From the NCBI GenBank assembly GCA_029279965.1, contig JAJUHJ010000009.1, forward strand, positions 1 to 49,902: 49,902 nucleotides of DNA, given 5' to 3'. Below are positions 43,244-49,902 of the stretch, in pieces. The position numbers were made by a program, and so were the translations under genes. Position 1 is the first letter of the stretch; every line of letters begins with the position of its first letter. Under the pieces are notes generated by a model that was given only the letters and a program-made list of their open reading frames with translations, was not told the origin of the DNA and searched no databases. This stretch comes from Phyllobacteriaceae bacterium. GTDB taxonomy: Bacteria; Pseudomonadota; Alphaproteobacteria; Rhizobiales; Rhizobiaceae.

Positions 43244-44005
43244 ATGAACATAAAGGATGTTGTGGCTGTCGTAACCGGCGGCGGGTCGGGGCTTGGTGCC
43301 GCAGCCGCACTCGCGCTGGCCCAGCGGGGGGCCCGCCTGGCGATCGTCGATCTCGATGGCGAGGCTGCAGAACGGTCAGCCCGTAGGGTAAACGGTCTTG
43401 CGATTTCCTGCGATGTCTCCAGCGCCGAACAGGCAGAAGCAGCATTTGCAACGGTCGAGGGCGAACTGAGCACGGCACGCATCCTCGTCAATTGCGCCGG
43501 CATTGCGATTGCCGGACGCACGGTGAGCAAGGATGGCCCCCATCCGCTTGATAAGTTCCGCAAGGCGGTGGAGGTCAATCTGGTCGGCACGTTCAATATG
43601 ATCCGCCTGTTTGCTTCCCATGCGCAGGAAGCTGAACCACTTGAGGGCGGTGAGCGCGGCGTGATCGTCAACACCGCATCCGTTGCAGCATATGACGGAC
43701 AGGTCGGACAGGCAGCTTATGCGGCCAGCAAGGGCGGCATCGTCAGCATGACATTGCCGATCGCTCGCGACCTTTCCCGCGCCGGTATACGCGTGGCCAC
43801 CATTGCGCCCGGAATCTTCCGCACACCGATGATGGATGTACTGCCCGAAGAAGCGCAACAATCCCTTGGTGCACAAGTGCCCTTTCCGCCACGCCTTGGA
43901 GAGCCAGAAGAATATGCCCGGCTCGTTTGCCACATCGTCGAGAACCAGATGCTCAACGGCGAAACGATCCGTCTCGACGGAGCCATTCGCATGGCTCCGA
44001 AGTAA
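43244..44005 (+). CDS. SDR oxidoreductase, HSD10/3-hydroxyacyl-CoA dehydrogenase type-2-like
   Basis: A 253-residue SDR. It has VVTGGGSGLGAAAALALAQRGA at the cofactor site, VNCAGIA, a long insert after it (GRTVSKDGPHPLDKFRKAVEVN) that is typical of type-2 3-hydroxyacyl-CoA dehydrogenase (HSD17B10), then NTASVAAYDGQVGQAAYAASKGG (Ser, Tyr, Lys) and GIFRTPMM. It oxidises short 3-hydroxyacyl-CoAs with NAD in fatty or branched-chain acid breakdown. GGAGG precedes ATG 43244. It stands alone on the plus strand, convergent with the LysR gene. Confidence 0.9.
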   Translation: MNIKDVVAVVTGGGSGLGAAAALALAQRGARLAIVDLDGEAAERSARRVNGLAISCDVSSAEQAEAAFATVEGELSTARILVNCAGIAIAGRTVSKDGPHPLDKFRKAVEVNLVGTFNMIRLFASHAQEAEPLEGGERGVIVNTASVAAYDGQVGQAAYAASKGGIVSMTLPIARDLSRAGIRVATIAPGIFRTPMMDVLPEEAQQSLGAQVPFPPRLGEPEEYARLVCHIVENQMLNGETIRLDGAIRMAPK

Positions 44006-44035
44006 CTCGCCAAGCGCATTGCGGTTTTAAAATCG

Positions 44036-45292
44036 CTAATCCCTGGCAGCTTCACGCAGGATCGCGAGGAACTCACGCTGAAGCGCCGTCGGCTGCCAGT
44101 CGCTGCGTGTCGTCATCCCAATCGGACGTTCCGAGTGATCGAGCGCAAAGGGAACAACCTGGAGCAGGCCCGCCTGTTCATCATACTCGATCTGCTGGCG
44201 TGAAAGGATGGTCAGCCGGTCCGTCTGCATGAGAATTCCGCGGACAGCAATCAGCGAACCCGTAACGATCGGGCCGCCAACGCACCGGTGCGGCGGAAAG
44301 TCTCGGGCCAACGCGTCGAAGATTGCCCGCGTGGGCGTCCCTTCGCGCGGCAGCACCCAGGGATATTCCGCGAGATCCTGGTGGTTGACGCTCGCCTTTT
44401 GCAGGAGAGGATGGCCCGCACGCGCGATGATGGACAGGCCGTCGCTAAACAGTGTTTCCTCTACCAGCCCGCGCTCCGCGGCGCGATGGCGCAGGGCGCC
44501 GACCAACAGATCGATTTTGCCGATCAGCAGGGCGCGCACCAGACTGTCATAATCGCCATCCAGGATTTCCACCCTCGCATCGGGGCGCCGGCCCGACAGC
44601 CTCGCAACTGCACTGGGAACGATCCTGGTGCGCACCAGCGGCAAGGTGCCGATGATGATACGGCCATCGAACTGCCCATCATATTCCCGCACTTCCTCAA
44701 CGGCACTCTCAAACTCACGCAGGATCAGATGCGCATGGCGCGCCAGCATCGCTCCAGCCGGGGTAAGCCGCAACGCGCGATAAGCGCCGTCGAACAAGGG
44801 AACGCCGCCGACACGCTCCAGCTGGCGCGCGGCGCGTTGCACGGAAGGTTCCGCCTGGCCCAGCAACCGGGCAGCACCCTGGAAGGTGCCGGCCTCGGTG
44901 AAGGCAGCGAGCGCGCGAAGTTGCGTGCTGGTGGTGTGAACTTCCAACAGGTCGCCCGACGGCGCCCCATGGATCCGATCCGATATCCCGCCGTCTGGCC
45001 GCTGCACCGGCGGTTTCCGCGACTGTCGTGCCAACGCCGTGCTTGCCGAGCGCAGCAATTCCAGACTGCGCCGCGCGCGCCGTGCGACAATCGTCCCGCG
45101 CGCGGTGGGACGGACGCCGGTACCCAGTCTCTCAAGCAGCGTGCCCCCGAATTGCGCCTCCAGACGTGAGATCGCCTGGGATGCCGCCGGTTGTGAAACA
45201 TGCACGGACTCGGCTGCCCGCGTCAGCGAGGAGTATGTAACGGCGGCGGCGAACAGTCGGATATGACGTAGATTCGGGTAGGAGGACTGCAT
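44036..45292 (-). CDS. LysR-family regulator with two tandem HTH domains
   Basis: At 418 residues it is about 110 longer than a normal LysR. The first HTH is at about residues 8-66 (IRLFAAAVTYSSLTRAAESVHVSQPAASQAISRLEAQ). A linker of about 50 residues and a second HTH-like domain follow (LRALAAFTEAGTFQGAARLLGQAEPSVQRAARQLERVGG). The periplasmic-binding-like effector domain comes last (IIIGTLPLVRTRIVPSAV; LLVGALRHR). It is the last gene after galB-ligK-galD, a place typical for the pathway regulator. The start codon and its ribosome-binding site lie inside the palindrome CATATC-CTAC-GATATG. Confidence 0.88.
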   Translation of the reverse strand: MQSSYPNLRHIRLFAAAVTYSSLTRAAESVHVSQPAASQAISRLEAQFGGTLLERLGTGVRPTARGTIVARRARRSLELLRSASTALARQSRKPPVQRPDGGISDRIHGAPSGDLLEVHTTSTQLRALAAFTEAGTFQGAARLLGQAEPSVQRAARQLERVGGVPLFDGAYRALRLTPAGAMLARHAHLILREFESAVEEVREYDGQFDGRIIIGTLPLVRTRIVPSAVARLSGRRPDARVEILDGDYDSLVRALLIGKIDLLVGALRHRAAERGLVEETLFSDGLSIIARAGHPLLQKASVNHQDLAEYPWVLPREGTPTRAIFDALARDFPPHRCVGGPIVTGSLIAVRGILMQTDRLTILSRQQIEYDEQAGLLQVVPFALDHSERPIGMTTRSDWQPTALQREFLAILREAARD

Positions 45293-45305
45293 ATCCTACG
45301 ATATG
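45290..45305. promoter_or_regulatory. Palindrome covering the LysR start codon
   Basis: CATATC-CTAC-GATATG is a perfect inverted repeat that contains the LysR ATG (45292-45290) and its AGGA. It may be an autoregulatory operator or an RNA hairpin hiding the start. It lies in the 74-base gap behind galD. Confidence 0.4.
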
Positions 45306-45366
45306 ACAGCAGACGAAGGCTGCTGAATGCACCCCTTCGCCTGCACGCATCCTTTTCCTTTACCGA

Positions 45367-46422
45367 TCAGGGGAACACCACGCCATCGGCCAGTTTGCGC
45401 GCCGTCCGCAGCACACCTGCCGAAACGACCTCCCCATTGGCGTCCAGATCGGCGATCACCGTGAATTCGCCTGTCGGATGCTCGACGGAAATGGATTTCC
45501 TGCTGCCATCCGGCACCTGCGCCAATCTGGCCGCGGGACCGTCCGGCAAGAGGCAGGCCGTGGCGACACTGACGGCACCCAGAACGCCGATCGCCGCATG
45601 GCAACGATGCGGAATGAAGGTACGGGTCGAGATAGCACCGCCTTGACGCGGCGGGCTCACAAGCGTCATCTTCGGAACGGACTTTTCCTTCACATCGCCA
45701 AGGTTCATCAGCGGTCCCGCTTTGAGCCGAATGGCCTCAACGCGTTTCCGGAGCTCCGAATTGGCTTCCAGTTCGGCGGGCGTCTCGTCTCCCCTTATGC
45801 CAAAGTCTGCGGCGTTGAGGACGACGCAGGGCATGCCATTGTCAATCAGCGTTACCTCCACGCCATCAATCGTATCGGCGGCATTTCCGGAAGGCAGAAG
45901 TGCACCGCAGCTTGAGCCAGCGGTATCCTTAAAGATGATCGGGATCGGCGCGGCGGTGCCCGGAACGCCATCGATGCGCGCCTCGCCCGCATAATTGACC
46001 ATGCCGCCCGGCGTCTCGACGGTGGCAACAGCAATCTGGCCGGTATTTTCCATGAAGATCCGTACGTCCGTCCTGCCGCCCTGCGCACGGACGAGCCCGC
46101 GCTCAATGGCAAAAGGTCCGACACCAGCCAGGATGTTGCCGCAGTTCTGGCTGTCGGTGACAATTGCCTGATCGACAAAGACCTGCAGGAAAAGATAGTC
46201 GACATCGACGCCTTCGCGCTCCGATGGGCGGACAACCGCCACCTTGGAGGTCAGCGGATCGGCACCTCCCATTCCGTCGATCTGACGTGGATCGGGCGAG
46301 CCCATGATGCGCAGAAGTGCCGCATCGCGTTCGCCGCCATCCTTCGGCAGGTCAGAAGCAAGGAAGTAGCCGCCCTTGGAGGTGCCCCCGCGCATCCACA
46401 TGGCGCGTATGCCCTCAGACAT
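45367..46422 (-). CDS. galD: 4-oxalomesaconate tautomerase (GalD, PrpF family)
   Basis: A 351-residue protein of the PrpF/GalD family, a DapF-like fold. It begins [22 protein letters not shown], the family signature with the catalytic Lys, then [22 protein letters not shown] with the catalytic Cys, and [13 protein letters not shown] near the end. GalD interconverts 4-oxalomesaconate tautomers in gallate/protocatechuate 4,5-cleavage. Its neighbours galB and ligK make this assignment firm over PrpF of propionate metabolism, since no 2-methylcitrate genes are present. It overlaps the ligK stop by 8 bases. Confidence 0.9.
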   Translation of the reverse strand: MSEGIRAMWMRGGTSKGGYFLASDLPKDGGERDAALLRIMGSPDPRQIDGMGGADPLTSKVAVVRPSEREGVDVDYLFLQVFVDQAIVTDSQNCGNILAGVGPFAIERGLVRAQGGRTDVRIFMENTGQIAVATVETPGGMVNYAGEARIDGVPGTAAPIPIIFKDTAGSSCGALLPSGNAADTIDGVEVTLIDNGMPCVVLNAADFGIRGDETPAELEANSELRKRVEAIRLKAGPLMNLGDVKEKSVPKMTLVSPPRQGGAISTRTFIPHRCHAAIGVLGAVSVATACLLPDGPAARLAQVPDGSRKSISVEHPTGEFTVIADLDANGEVVSAGVLRTARKLADGVVFP

Positions 46423-47086
46423 ATTTCAGTCCCTTCGCCTCCAGCTTGCCGCGCATGTCGTAAATATCGAGCCCCAGCTCCCCGGCGGCCAATCTCTTGC
46501 GCTTGGCATCCTCGTTGGCAGCTCGCGCCTCCGCGGCCTTCAGCACGTCCACAGCTTCCTCCCGCCGCACCACGCAAACCCCGTCATCATCGGCGACGAT
46601 CACGTCACCCGGATTGACAAGAGCACCGGCGCAGACAACGGGCACGTTCACCGAGCCCAGCGTCTCCTTCACCGTGCCTTGCGCGAAGACATGGTGCGAC
46701 CAGACTGGAAAGCCCATTTTGGTAAGATCTGCCACGTCGCGCACGCCCGCATCGATTATCAGTCCGCGACAGCCGCGAGCCATTGCGGACGTCGCAAGCA
46801 GATCGCCGAAGTAACCGGCATCGGAGGGCGATGTCGGCGCTAGGACCAGGATATCGCCCTGCGAAAGCTGTTCGATGGCGACGTGCAACATCCAATTGTC
46901 GGCCGGAGGCGCGGAAATCGTGACGGCAGAACCGGCTACGCGCGCGCCGGAATAAATAGGCCGCATATAGGCGGCGAGAAGCCCCTTGCGTCCCTGCGCT
47001 TCGTGGACCGTCGCCACGCCGTATTCGGCCAGCCCGGCGATGACCTCCGCATCCGCACGCTCGATGTTCTGAACAACGACACTCAT
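46415..47086 (-). CDS. ligK: 4-carboxy-4-hydroxy-2-oxoadipate aldolase/oxaloacetate decarboxylase (LigK/GalC-like)
   Basis: A 223-residue RraA-fold class II aldolase. It shows [61 protein letters not shown] and [14 protein letters not shown] with the Mg-binding Asp region. LigK-type enzymes cleave 4-carboxy-4-hydroxy-2-oxoadipate to pyruvate and oxaloacetate. GTG 47089 and ATG 47086 are possible starts; the ATG overlaps the galB stop (TGATG). It is flanked by the hydratase and tautomerase of the same pathway. Confidence 0.9.
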   Translation of the reverse strand: MSVVVQNIERADAEVIAGLAEYGVATVHEAQGRKGLLAAYMRPIYSGARVAGSAVTISAPPADNWMLHVAIEQLSQGDILVLAPTSPSDAGYFGDLLATSAMARGCRGLIIDAGVRDVADLTKMGFPVWSHHVFAQGTVKETLGSVNVPVVCAGALVNPGDVIVADDDGVCVVRREEAVDVLKAAEARAANEDAKRKRLAAGELGLDIYDMRGKLEAKGLKYV

Positions 47087-47817
47087 CACAGCTCATCCAC
47101 GGTTCTGGGAAAGATCGACTGGAAGGCTTCGGCATATTTCGCCTGCCTGCCGCCGGCCTGACCGCCGGAATTGCGGCGGAACTGATTGGCGCGGTTCTCC
47201 GCGACATTGGTGTAGTAATCCCAAAGGTGCTGCTGGCCTTCCATGCATTCGATGGCCGCGCGCTTCTGGTCCCAGACCTCGGTGATGTCGAGGATCGTGT
47301 CAGGTTTCCAACCGCACTGCTCGGTCTGATGCGGTTCGAAAAGATAAAGCTGCGGTGCCCCAAGCACCTTCTCACCCGGATTGTGCCCCCATGCCTGGGC
47401 GATCATGCGGCATTCCAGCGCCATCTTGGTTGCGTAGGGATGATCGGTGTTATAGGGATCATCCTTGGAGTGCGAGAGCATGAAGCTCGGCTGCACCTTG
47501 CGGATGACATCCACCAACCGGTATTTGGCCTCCCGGTCGAGCTCCAGCGGATAATCCCCCAGATCGAAGAATTCGATATCATGCGCGCCAAGCGCCTGTG
47601 CCGCATTCTCGGCTTCCTTGCGGCGCGCCGCCTTGACCCCCTCCAGCGTAGCACCCTCGTTCTTCCACAGTTTGGCGCTTTCTCCACGCTCACCATAGGA
47701 CAGGCAGACAATCGTGACATCGAAGCCGCGCTTCTGGTGCAGCGCGATCGCGCCGCCACAGCGCCATACGAAGTCGGCCGAATGGGCACTGATGACCAAA
47801 GCCGTTCTATCGCTCAT
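47086..47817 (-). CDS. galB: 4-oxalomesaconate hydratase (GalB, PIG-L family)
   Basis: A 243-residue PIG-L/LmbE-fold protein. It has [19 protein letters not shown] (metal motif 1, with Ala-Asp where deacetylases have Asp-Asp) and [21 protein letters not shown] (motif 2). In pseudomonads GalB of this family hydrates 4-oxalomesaconate, and the ligK-galD neighbours fit exactly. AGGAG precedes ATG 47817. It is the first gene of the leftward operon galB-ligK-galD-lysR. The changed first metal motif is consistent with hydratase rather than deacetylase use. Confidence 0.88.
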   Translation of the reverse strand: MSDRTALVISAHSADFVWRCGGAIALHQKRGFDVTIVCLSYGERGESAKLWKNEGATLEGVKAARRKEAENAAQALGAHDIEFFDLGDYPLELDREAKYRLVDVIRKVQPSFMLSHSKDDPYNTDHPYATKMALECRMIAQAWGHNPGEKVLGAPQLYLFEPHQTEQCGWKPDTILDITEVWDQKRAAIECMEGQQHLWDYYTNVAENRANQFRRNSGGQAGGRQAKYAEAFQSIFPRTVDEL

Positions 47818-47882
47818 CTTTTACTCCTGGATGCACACGCGCCATTCCGGCGCACTGTCGAATGGTTAGCTCCGCCATCCGC

Positions 47883-47905
47883 TCCGGACCAATTCGAAGT
47901 CCGGA
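47883..47905. promoter_or_regulatory. Palindrome upstream of galB
   Basis: TCCGGAC-N9-GTCCGGA is a perfect 7-bp inverted repeat 66-88 bases before the galB ATG. A spacer of this size fits a LysR-type or other dimeric operator. It could also fold as an RNA hairpin. Confidence 0.4.
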
Positions 47906-47921
47906 CGCATCATAAGTTTTT

Positions 47922-47996
47922 GCTACAGTTGCGTCAAAATTATGCCGGCCAGGCCATCGGCTTCCGGCCGGCTAAAGCTATTGCAGCAACTGTAGG
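47922..47996. promoter_or_regulatory. Nested inverted repeats between the VOC gene and galB
   Basis: Outer arms CTACAGTTGC (47923-47932) and GCAACTGTAG (47986-47995) are perfect 10-bp complements; each arm with its flank is itself a near-palindrome (GCTACAGTTGC). Inner arms GCCGGCC/GGCCGGC (47944-47950, 47966-47972) form a separate GC stem followed by ATAATTTTG on the minus strand. The inner stem fits a terminator for the VOC gene (stop 48005). The outer pair, about 64 bases centre to centre, fits two copies of one operator. Confidence 0.5.
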
Positions 47997-48004
47997 TCCG
48001 GGCG

Positions 48005-48484
48005 TTATGCTGCCTTTCCAGCGGCCGCCGCCTCAAGTCCGGCGATGTCGAGCTTCACCATCTTGAGCATTGCTTCCGCCACACGCTTCGCCTTTTCCTT
48101 GTCCGGGTCGTTCATCAATTCGCCAAGACGCCTCGGAACAATTTGCCAACTCAGGCCCCATTTGTCGCGCAGCCATCCGCACTGTTCCACTGCCCCGCCT
48201 TCTCGCAAGGCGTCCCAGAGCCGGTCAAGTTCCGCCTGATCGTCACATTCCACCATGATGGAAAAGCTATGATTGAAGGAATCGAGCGGTCCGGCCTCCA
48301 TCGCCATGTAGCGCTGATCACCGAGGGTGAACCCGGCTATTCTAACGCTGCCGGCGGGTCCGCTGGGGGAATCGGCGGGCATGCCCGAAATCCACTCGAT
48401 GGAAGAGCCGGGAATAACCGAAGTATAGAAGCGGATCGCGGCTTCCATATCCTTTTCGAACCACAGATTCTGCGTAACCTTCAT
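48005..48484 (-). CDS. VOC-family protein (PhnB/3-demethylubiquinone methyltransferase-like)
   Basis: A 159-residue glyoxalase-fold protein. It starts KVTQNLWFEKDMEAAIRFYTSVIPGS, the hallmark of the PhnB-like/DUF-type VOC group, then has FTLGDQRYMAMEAGP, FNHSFSIMVECDDQAELDRLWDAL and GWLRDKWGLSWQIVPRRLGEL. Function in this group is mostly unassigned; the name comes from similarity only. The start is ATG 48484 with GGAGGAC upstream; the frame to 48577 is spurious. It is separated from galB by a strong terminator-like stem and is probably not part of the gal pathway. Confidence 0.9.
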   Translation of the reverse strand: MKVTQNLWFEKDMEAAIRFYTSVIPGSSIEWISGMPADSPSGPAGSVRIAGFTLGDQRYMAMEAGPLDSFNHSFSIMVECDDQAELDRLWDALREGGAVEQCGWLRDKWGLSWQIVPRRLGELMNDPDKEKAKRVAEAMLKMVKLDIAGLEAAAAGKAA

Positions 48485-48701
48485 CGTCCTGTCCTCCGTT
48501 TCACACGCTCCCGAAAACGCGCCGGAATCCGGTAGCGTCTCCCAGGACGAATCGGAAACAGCCCTTCCGACAGGCAAGGCAAGTTTCTTATGGCATTTCT
48601 CATAAAGCCATTGGGCTTCCAGCTCGATGCGGCTGCTCTGGTGCGCGGCGCAATCTTTCAGCTACGCGCGAGGCGTTCCAAGCCCTATTTGATGCAGGCT
48701 G

Positions 48702-48735
48702 TTGTCTCCCGAACAGTTCTCACCCTTCGGGAGAC
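48702..48735 (-). terminator. Stem-loop terminator downstream of the metallo-hydrolase
   Basis: A perfect 10-bp inverted repeat GTCTCCCGAA/TTCGGGAGAC with a 14-base loop begins 6 bases past the stop codon (48741) of the leftward hydrolase gene. No T-run follows. Strength and location make termination or 3'-end protection likely. The rest of the 256-base gap 48485-48740 shows nothing else clear. Confidence 0.55.
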
Positions 48736-48740
48736 ATGCC

Positions 48741-49496
48741 CTAATACCACGCGGCCAGGCGCACCTCGGTCTCCCCGCCGCCCTCTTCTACAAGGCTCTT
48801 GAACTGCTCAACGTCGCTGCCTTGATAATGGTAAGGATAGACAACGCCGGGCGTGAACTCGTTCACGGCGCTCGCGGCTTGCTCCACCGTCATGGTGTAG
48901 GGCAGATTCATCGGCACAAAAGCGAGGTCGATGTTTTCCAGCGCGCGCATCTCCGGTATGTCTTCGGTGTCGCCGGCGATGTAGACACGCACTCCGGAAA
49001 GCGAAAGCACATAGCCGTTGTCGCGCCCCTCTGGATGATATTGCAGCCGGTCTTCCGTGGTGTTGTAGGCGGGAATGGCGTCGATCCCGATCCCTGCACT
49101 CTCCGTGCTTTCACCATTGGCAAGCTGCGATGCGATGGCGCGCAGTTCCTCCGGCAGCATGTCGTAGACGGCCTGATTGGTGATCATCTGCGTTTGCTCG
49201 CCTACCAGGGCGCGCAGCGTCTCGGCATCGTAGTGGTCTCCATGCTCGTGTGTGATCAGCACGAGGTCAGGCGCCGGAAAACCGTCATAGGCGGAGGGTT
49301 CTCCCACGGGATCGACATAGATGGTGCGATCGCCGGCTTCGAGCACCAATGAAGCGTGGCTGATCGGGTGAATGACGAGTTCACCTCCTTCCATTTCGAT
49401 GCTGTTCGCAGTCTCCTGTGCCTTTGCCGGGAATATGACCGACACGGCGGCAAGCGCCATCCCGGCTTTCATGATTTCGCGCCGAGTGTGATCCAT
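48741..49496 (-). CDS. Exported metallo-beta-lactamase-fold hydrolase (UlaG-like)
   Basis: A 251-residue protein. The N-terminus has a Tat-like signal, TRREIMKAGMALAAVSVIFPAKA, with a twin arginine and a cut after AKA. The MBL domain shows HASLVLEAGDRTIYVDP, the metal motif THEHGDHYDAETL (HxHxDH), then YIAGDTEDIP and a C-terminal PYHYQG His. This is the UlaG/RomA-like Lactamase_B_2 type, which cleaves lactones, phosphoesters or amides; the substrate is unknown. AGGAGG precedes ATG 49496. It stands alone. Confidence 0.9.
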   Translation of the reverse strand: MDHTRREIMKAGMALAAVSVIFPAKAQETANSIEMEGGELVIHPISHASLVLEAGDRTIYVDPVGEPSAYDGFPAPDLVLITHEHGDHYDAETLRALVGEQTQMITNQAVYDMLPEELRAIASQLANGESTESAGIGIDAIPAYNTTEDRLQYHPEGRDNGYVLSLSGVRVYIAGDTEDIPEMRALENIDLAFVPMNLPYTMTVEQAASAVNEFTPGVVYPYHYQGSDVEQFKSLVEEGGGETEVRLAAWY

Positions 49497-49792
49497 TCCA
49501 TCCTCCTGCTAAAGTGTCTGAAGGCGCGGCCGTGGGTTCACCGAGCCGTAAACCGGACAACATCAAAGTAGCATTTTCGCTCCGACGTCTCCAGCTTTCC
49601 GACATCGGGGACCTGTCGCGGCGGCAAGCACGCAGGCAATCTCGCGCAGAATCTTCGCAGCATCTCCCGCGTTCGTCGGACTCGATTTTCGTGAAAGAAA
49701 CCGGTTGCCCCTACGGGCGCGGCGGAAAGTACGCGGGAGCACTGCGGGCTCAACAGCAATCTGCCTGGCGTCTCGCCGCTCCGAGCGGCTTG
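49497..49792. other. Gene-free stretch near the right edge
   Basis: No coding frame here has a ribosome-binding site or protein-like composition. The upstream end should hold the promoter of the leftward metallo-hydrolase. The other end holds a stem-loop GCCGCT-CCG-AGCGGC (49775-49789) just past a possible gene end at 49793. Confidence 0.5.
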
Positions 49793-49902
49793 TCAACGAT
49801 GGCCGCAGCCGCATGCATGACCGAAATGCCGCGCCACGGTGTCCGCGTGCATCTCGTTGGTATGTAACGCGATGGATTCGATGCTCGGTACCGCATCGGC
49901 AC
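49793..49902 (-). CDS. C-terminal fragment of an unknown protein, partial
   Basis: On the minus strand from the window edge, 35 codons run without a stop to TGA at 49793. The peptide is protein-like (SIESIALHTNEMHADTV) and ends in a Cys/His-rich tail HACGCGHR. A 6-bp stem-loop (49775-49789) follows 3 bases later, as expected at a transcript end. I do not recognise the family. The tail could bind a metal. It may instead be chance open frame. Confidence 0.4.
   Translation of the reverse strand, partial: ADAVPSIESIALHTNEMHADTVARHFGHACGCGHR

Noticed and set aside
44006-44035. GCGG-TTTTAAAA-TCGC element as a convergent terminator
   Set aside because: The outer arms are only 3 bp with a mismatch and the A/T core cannot form a stable RNA stem, so it is too weak to call.
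49514-49867. 117-codon plus-strand frame near the right edge
   Set aside because: It has no ribosome-binding site, has poor protein-like composition and crosses the probable terminator stem-loop.
1-49902. tRNA genes, CRISPR arrays, insertion sequences, prophage genes
   Set aside because: No cloverleaf-like sequence, regularly spaced repeats, transposase, integrase or phage structural proteins were recognised on either strand.

Overview
The window looks like chromosomal DNA of a GC-rich alphaproteobacterium, most likely a Rhizobiales/Phyllobacteriaceae-type genus (Mesorhizobium, Aminobacter or Nitratireductor-like). This rests on GC-rich third positions, dense operons with ATGA/TGATG overlaps, many ABC uptake systems, and ExoF/ExoP-like polysaccharide export proteins. 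No tRNA, rRNA, insertion sequence, integrase or CRISPR array was seen.

Layout. (1) 1-12.3 kb is catabolic and transport DNA. The last codons of a probable TRAP permease lie at the left edge. A polar-amino-acid-type ABC operon follows, with a SelA-like PLP enzyme and an SDR, under a divergent RpiR/SIS regulator. Next comes a monosaccharide (Frc/Rbs-like) ABC operon headed by its own ROK regulator and ending in an SDR. A divergent SDR of the 2-keto-3-deoxy-fuconate dehydrogenase/BDH2 type closes the section. (2) 12.4-22.6 kb is a nucleotide-sugar module: PIG-L deacetylase, CDP-glucose-pyrophosphorylase-like nucleotidyltransferase, sugar C-methyltransferase-like protein, RfbC-like epimerase, DUF4910 peptidase-like protein, NAD-dependent epimerase, secreted apiosidase-like hydrolase, glutamate-1-semialdehyde-aminomutase-like aminotransferase and a GT4 glycosyltransferase. 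I read it as a pathway for an unusual, possibly branched, CDP-linked sugar and its transfer. (3) 22.8-43.1 kb is a nearly complete Wzx/Wzy-type exopolysaccharide locus: pyruvyl transferase, GT2, Wzx-like flippase, WecA-like initiating transferase, further glycosyltransferases, acetyltransferase, DUF218 protein, a GDP-fucose synthase interrupted by an in-frame TGA, ExoF/Wza-like and ExoP/Wzc-like export proteins, a LuxR-type and a Crp-type regulator, two very small genes and a Wzy-like polymerase. (4) 43.2-49.9 kb is catabolic again: an HSD10-like SDR, a LysR protein with two tandem HTH domains, and galB-ligK-galD for the last steps of gallate/protocatechuate 4,5-cleavage. A VOC protein, a Tat-exported metallo-beta-lactamase-fold hydrolase and a possible gene tail at the right edge follow.

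How it fits together. The polysaccharide block should build a lipid-linked repeat (WecA-like start, several GTs, pyruvyl and acetyl decoration), flip it, polymerise it and export it. The upstream sugar module probably supplies an unusual residue for that polymer. The two regulators sit in line with the export genes and are probably their local control. The most notable points are the sugar module, the disrupted fcl, the degenerate receiver and kinase motifs in the export/regulation genes, the small signal-plus-TM protein before the polymerase, and the double-HTH LysR.
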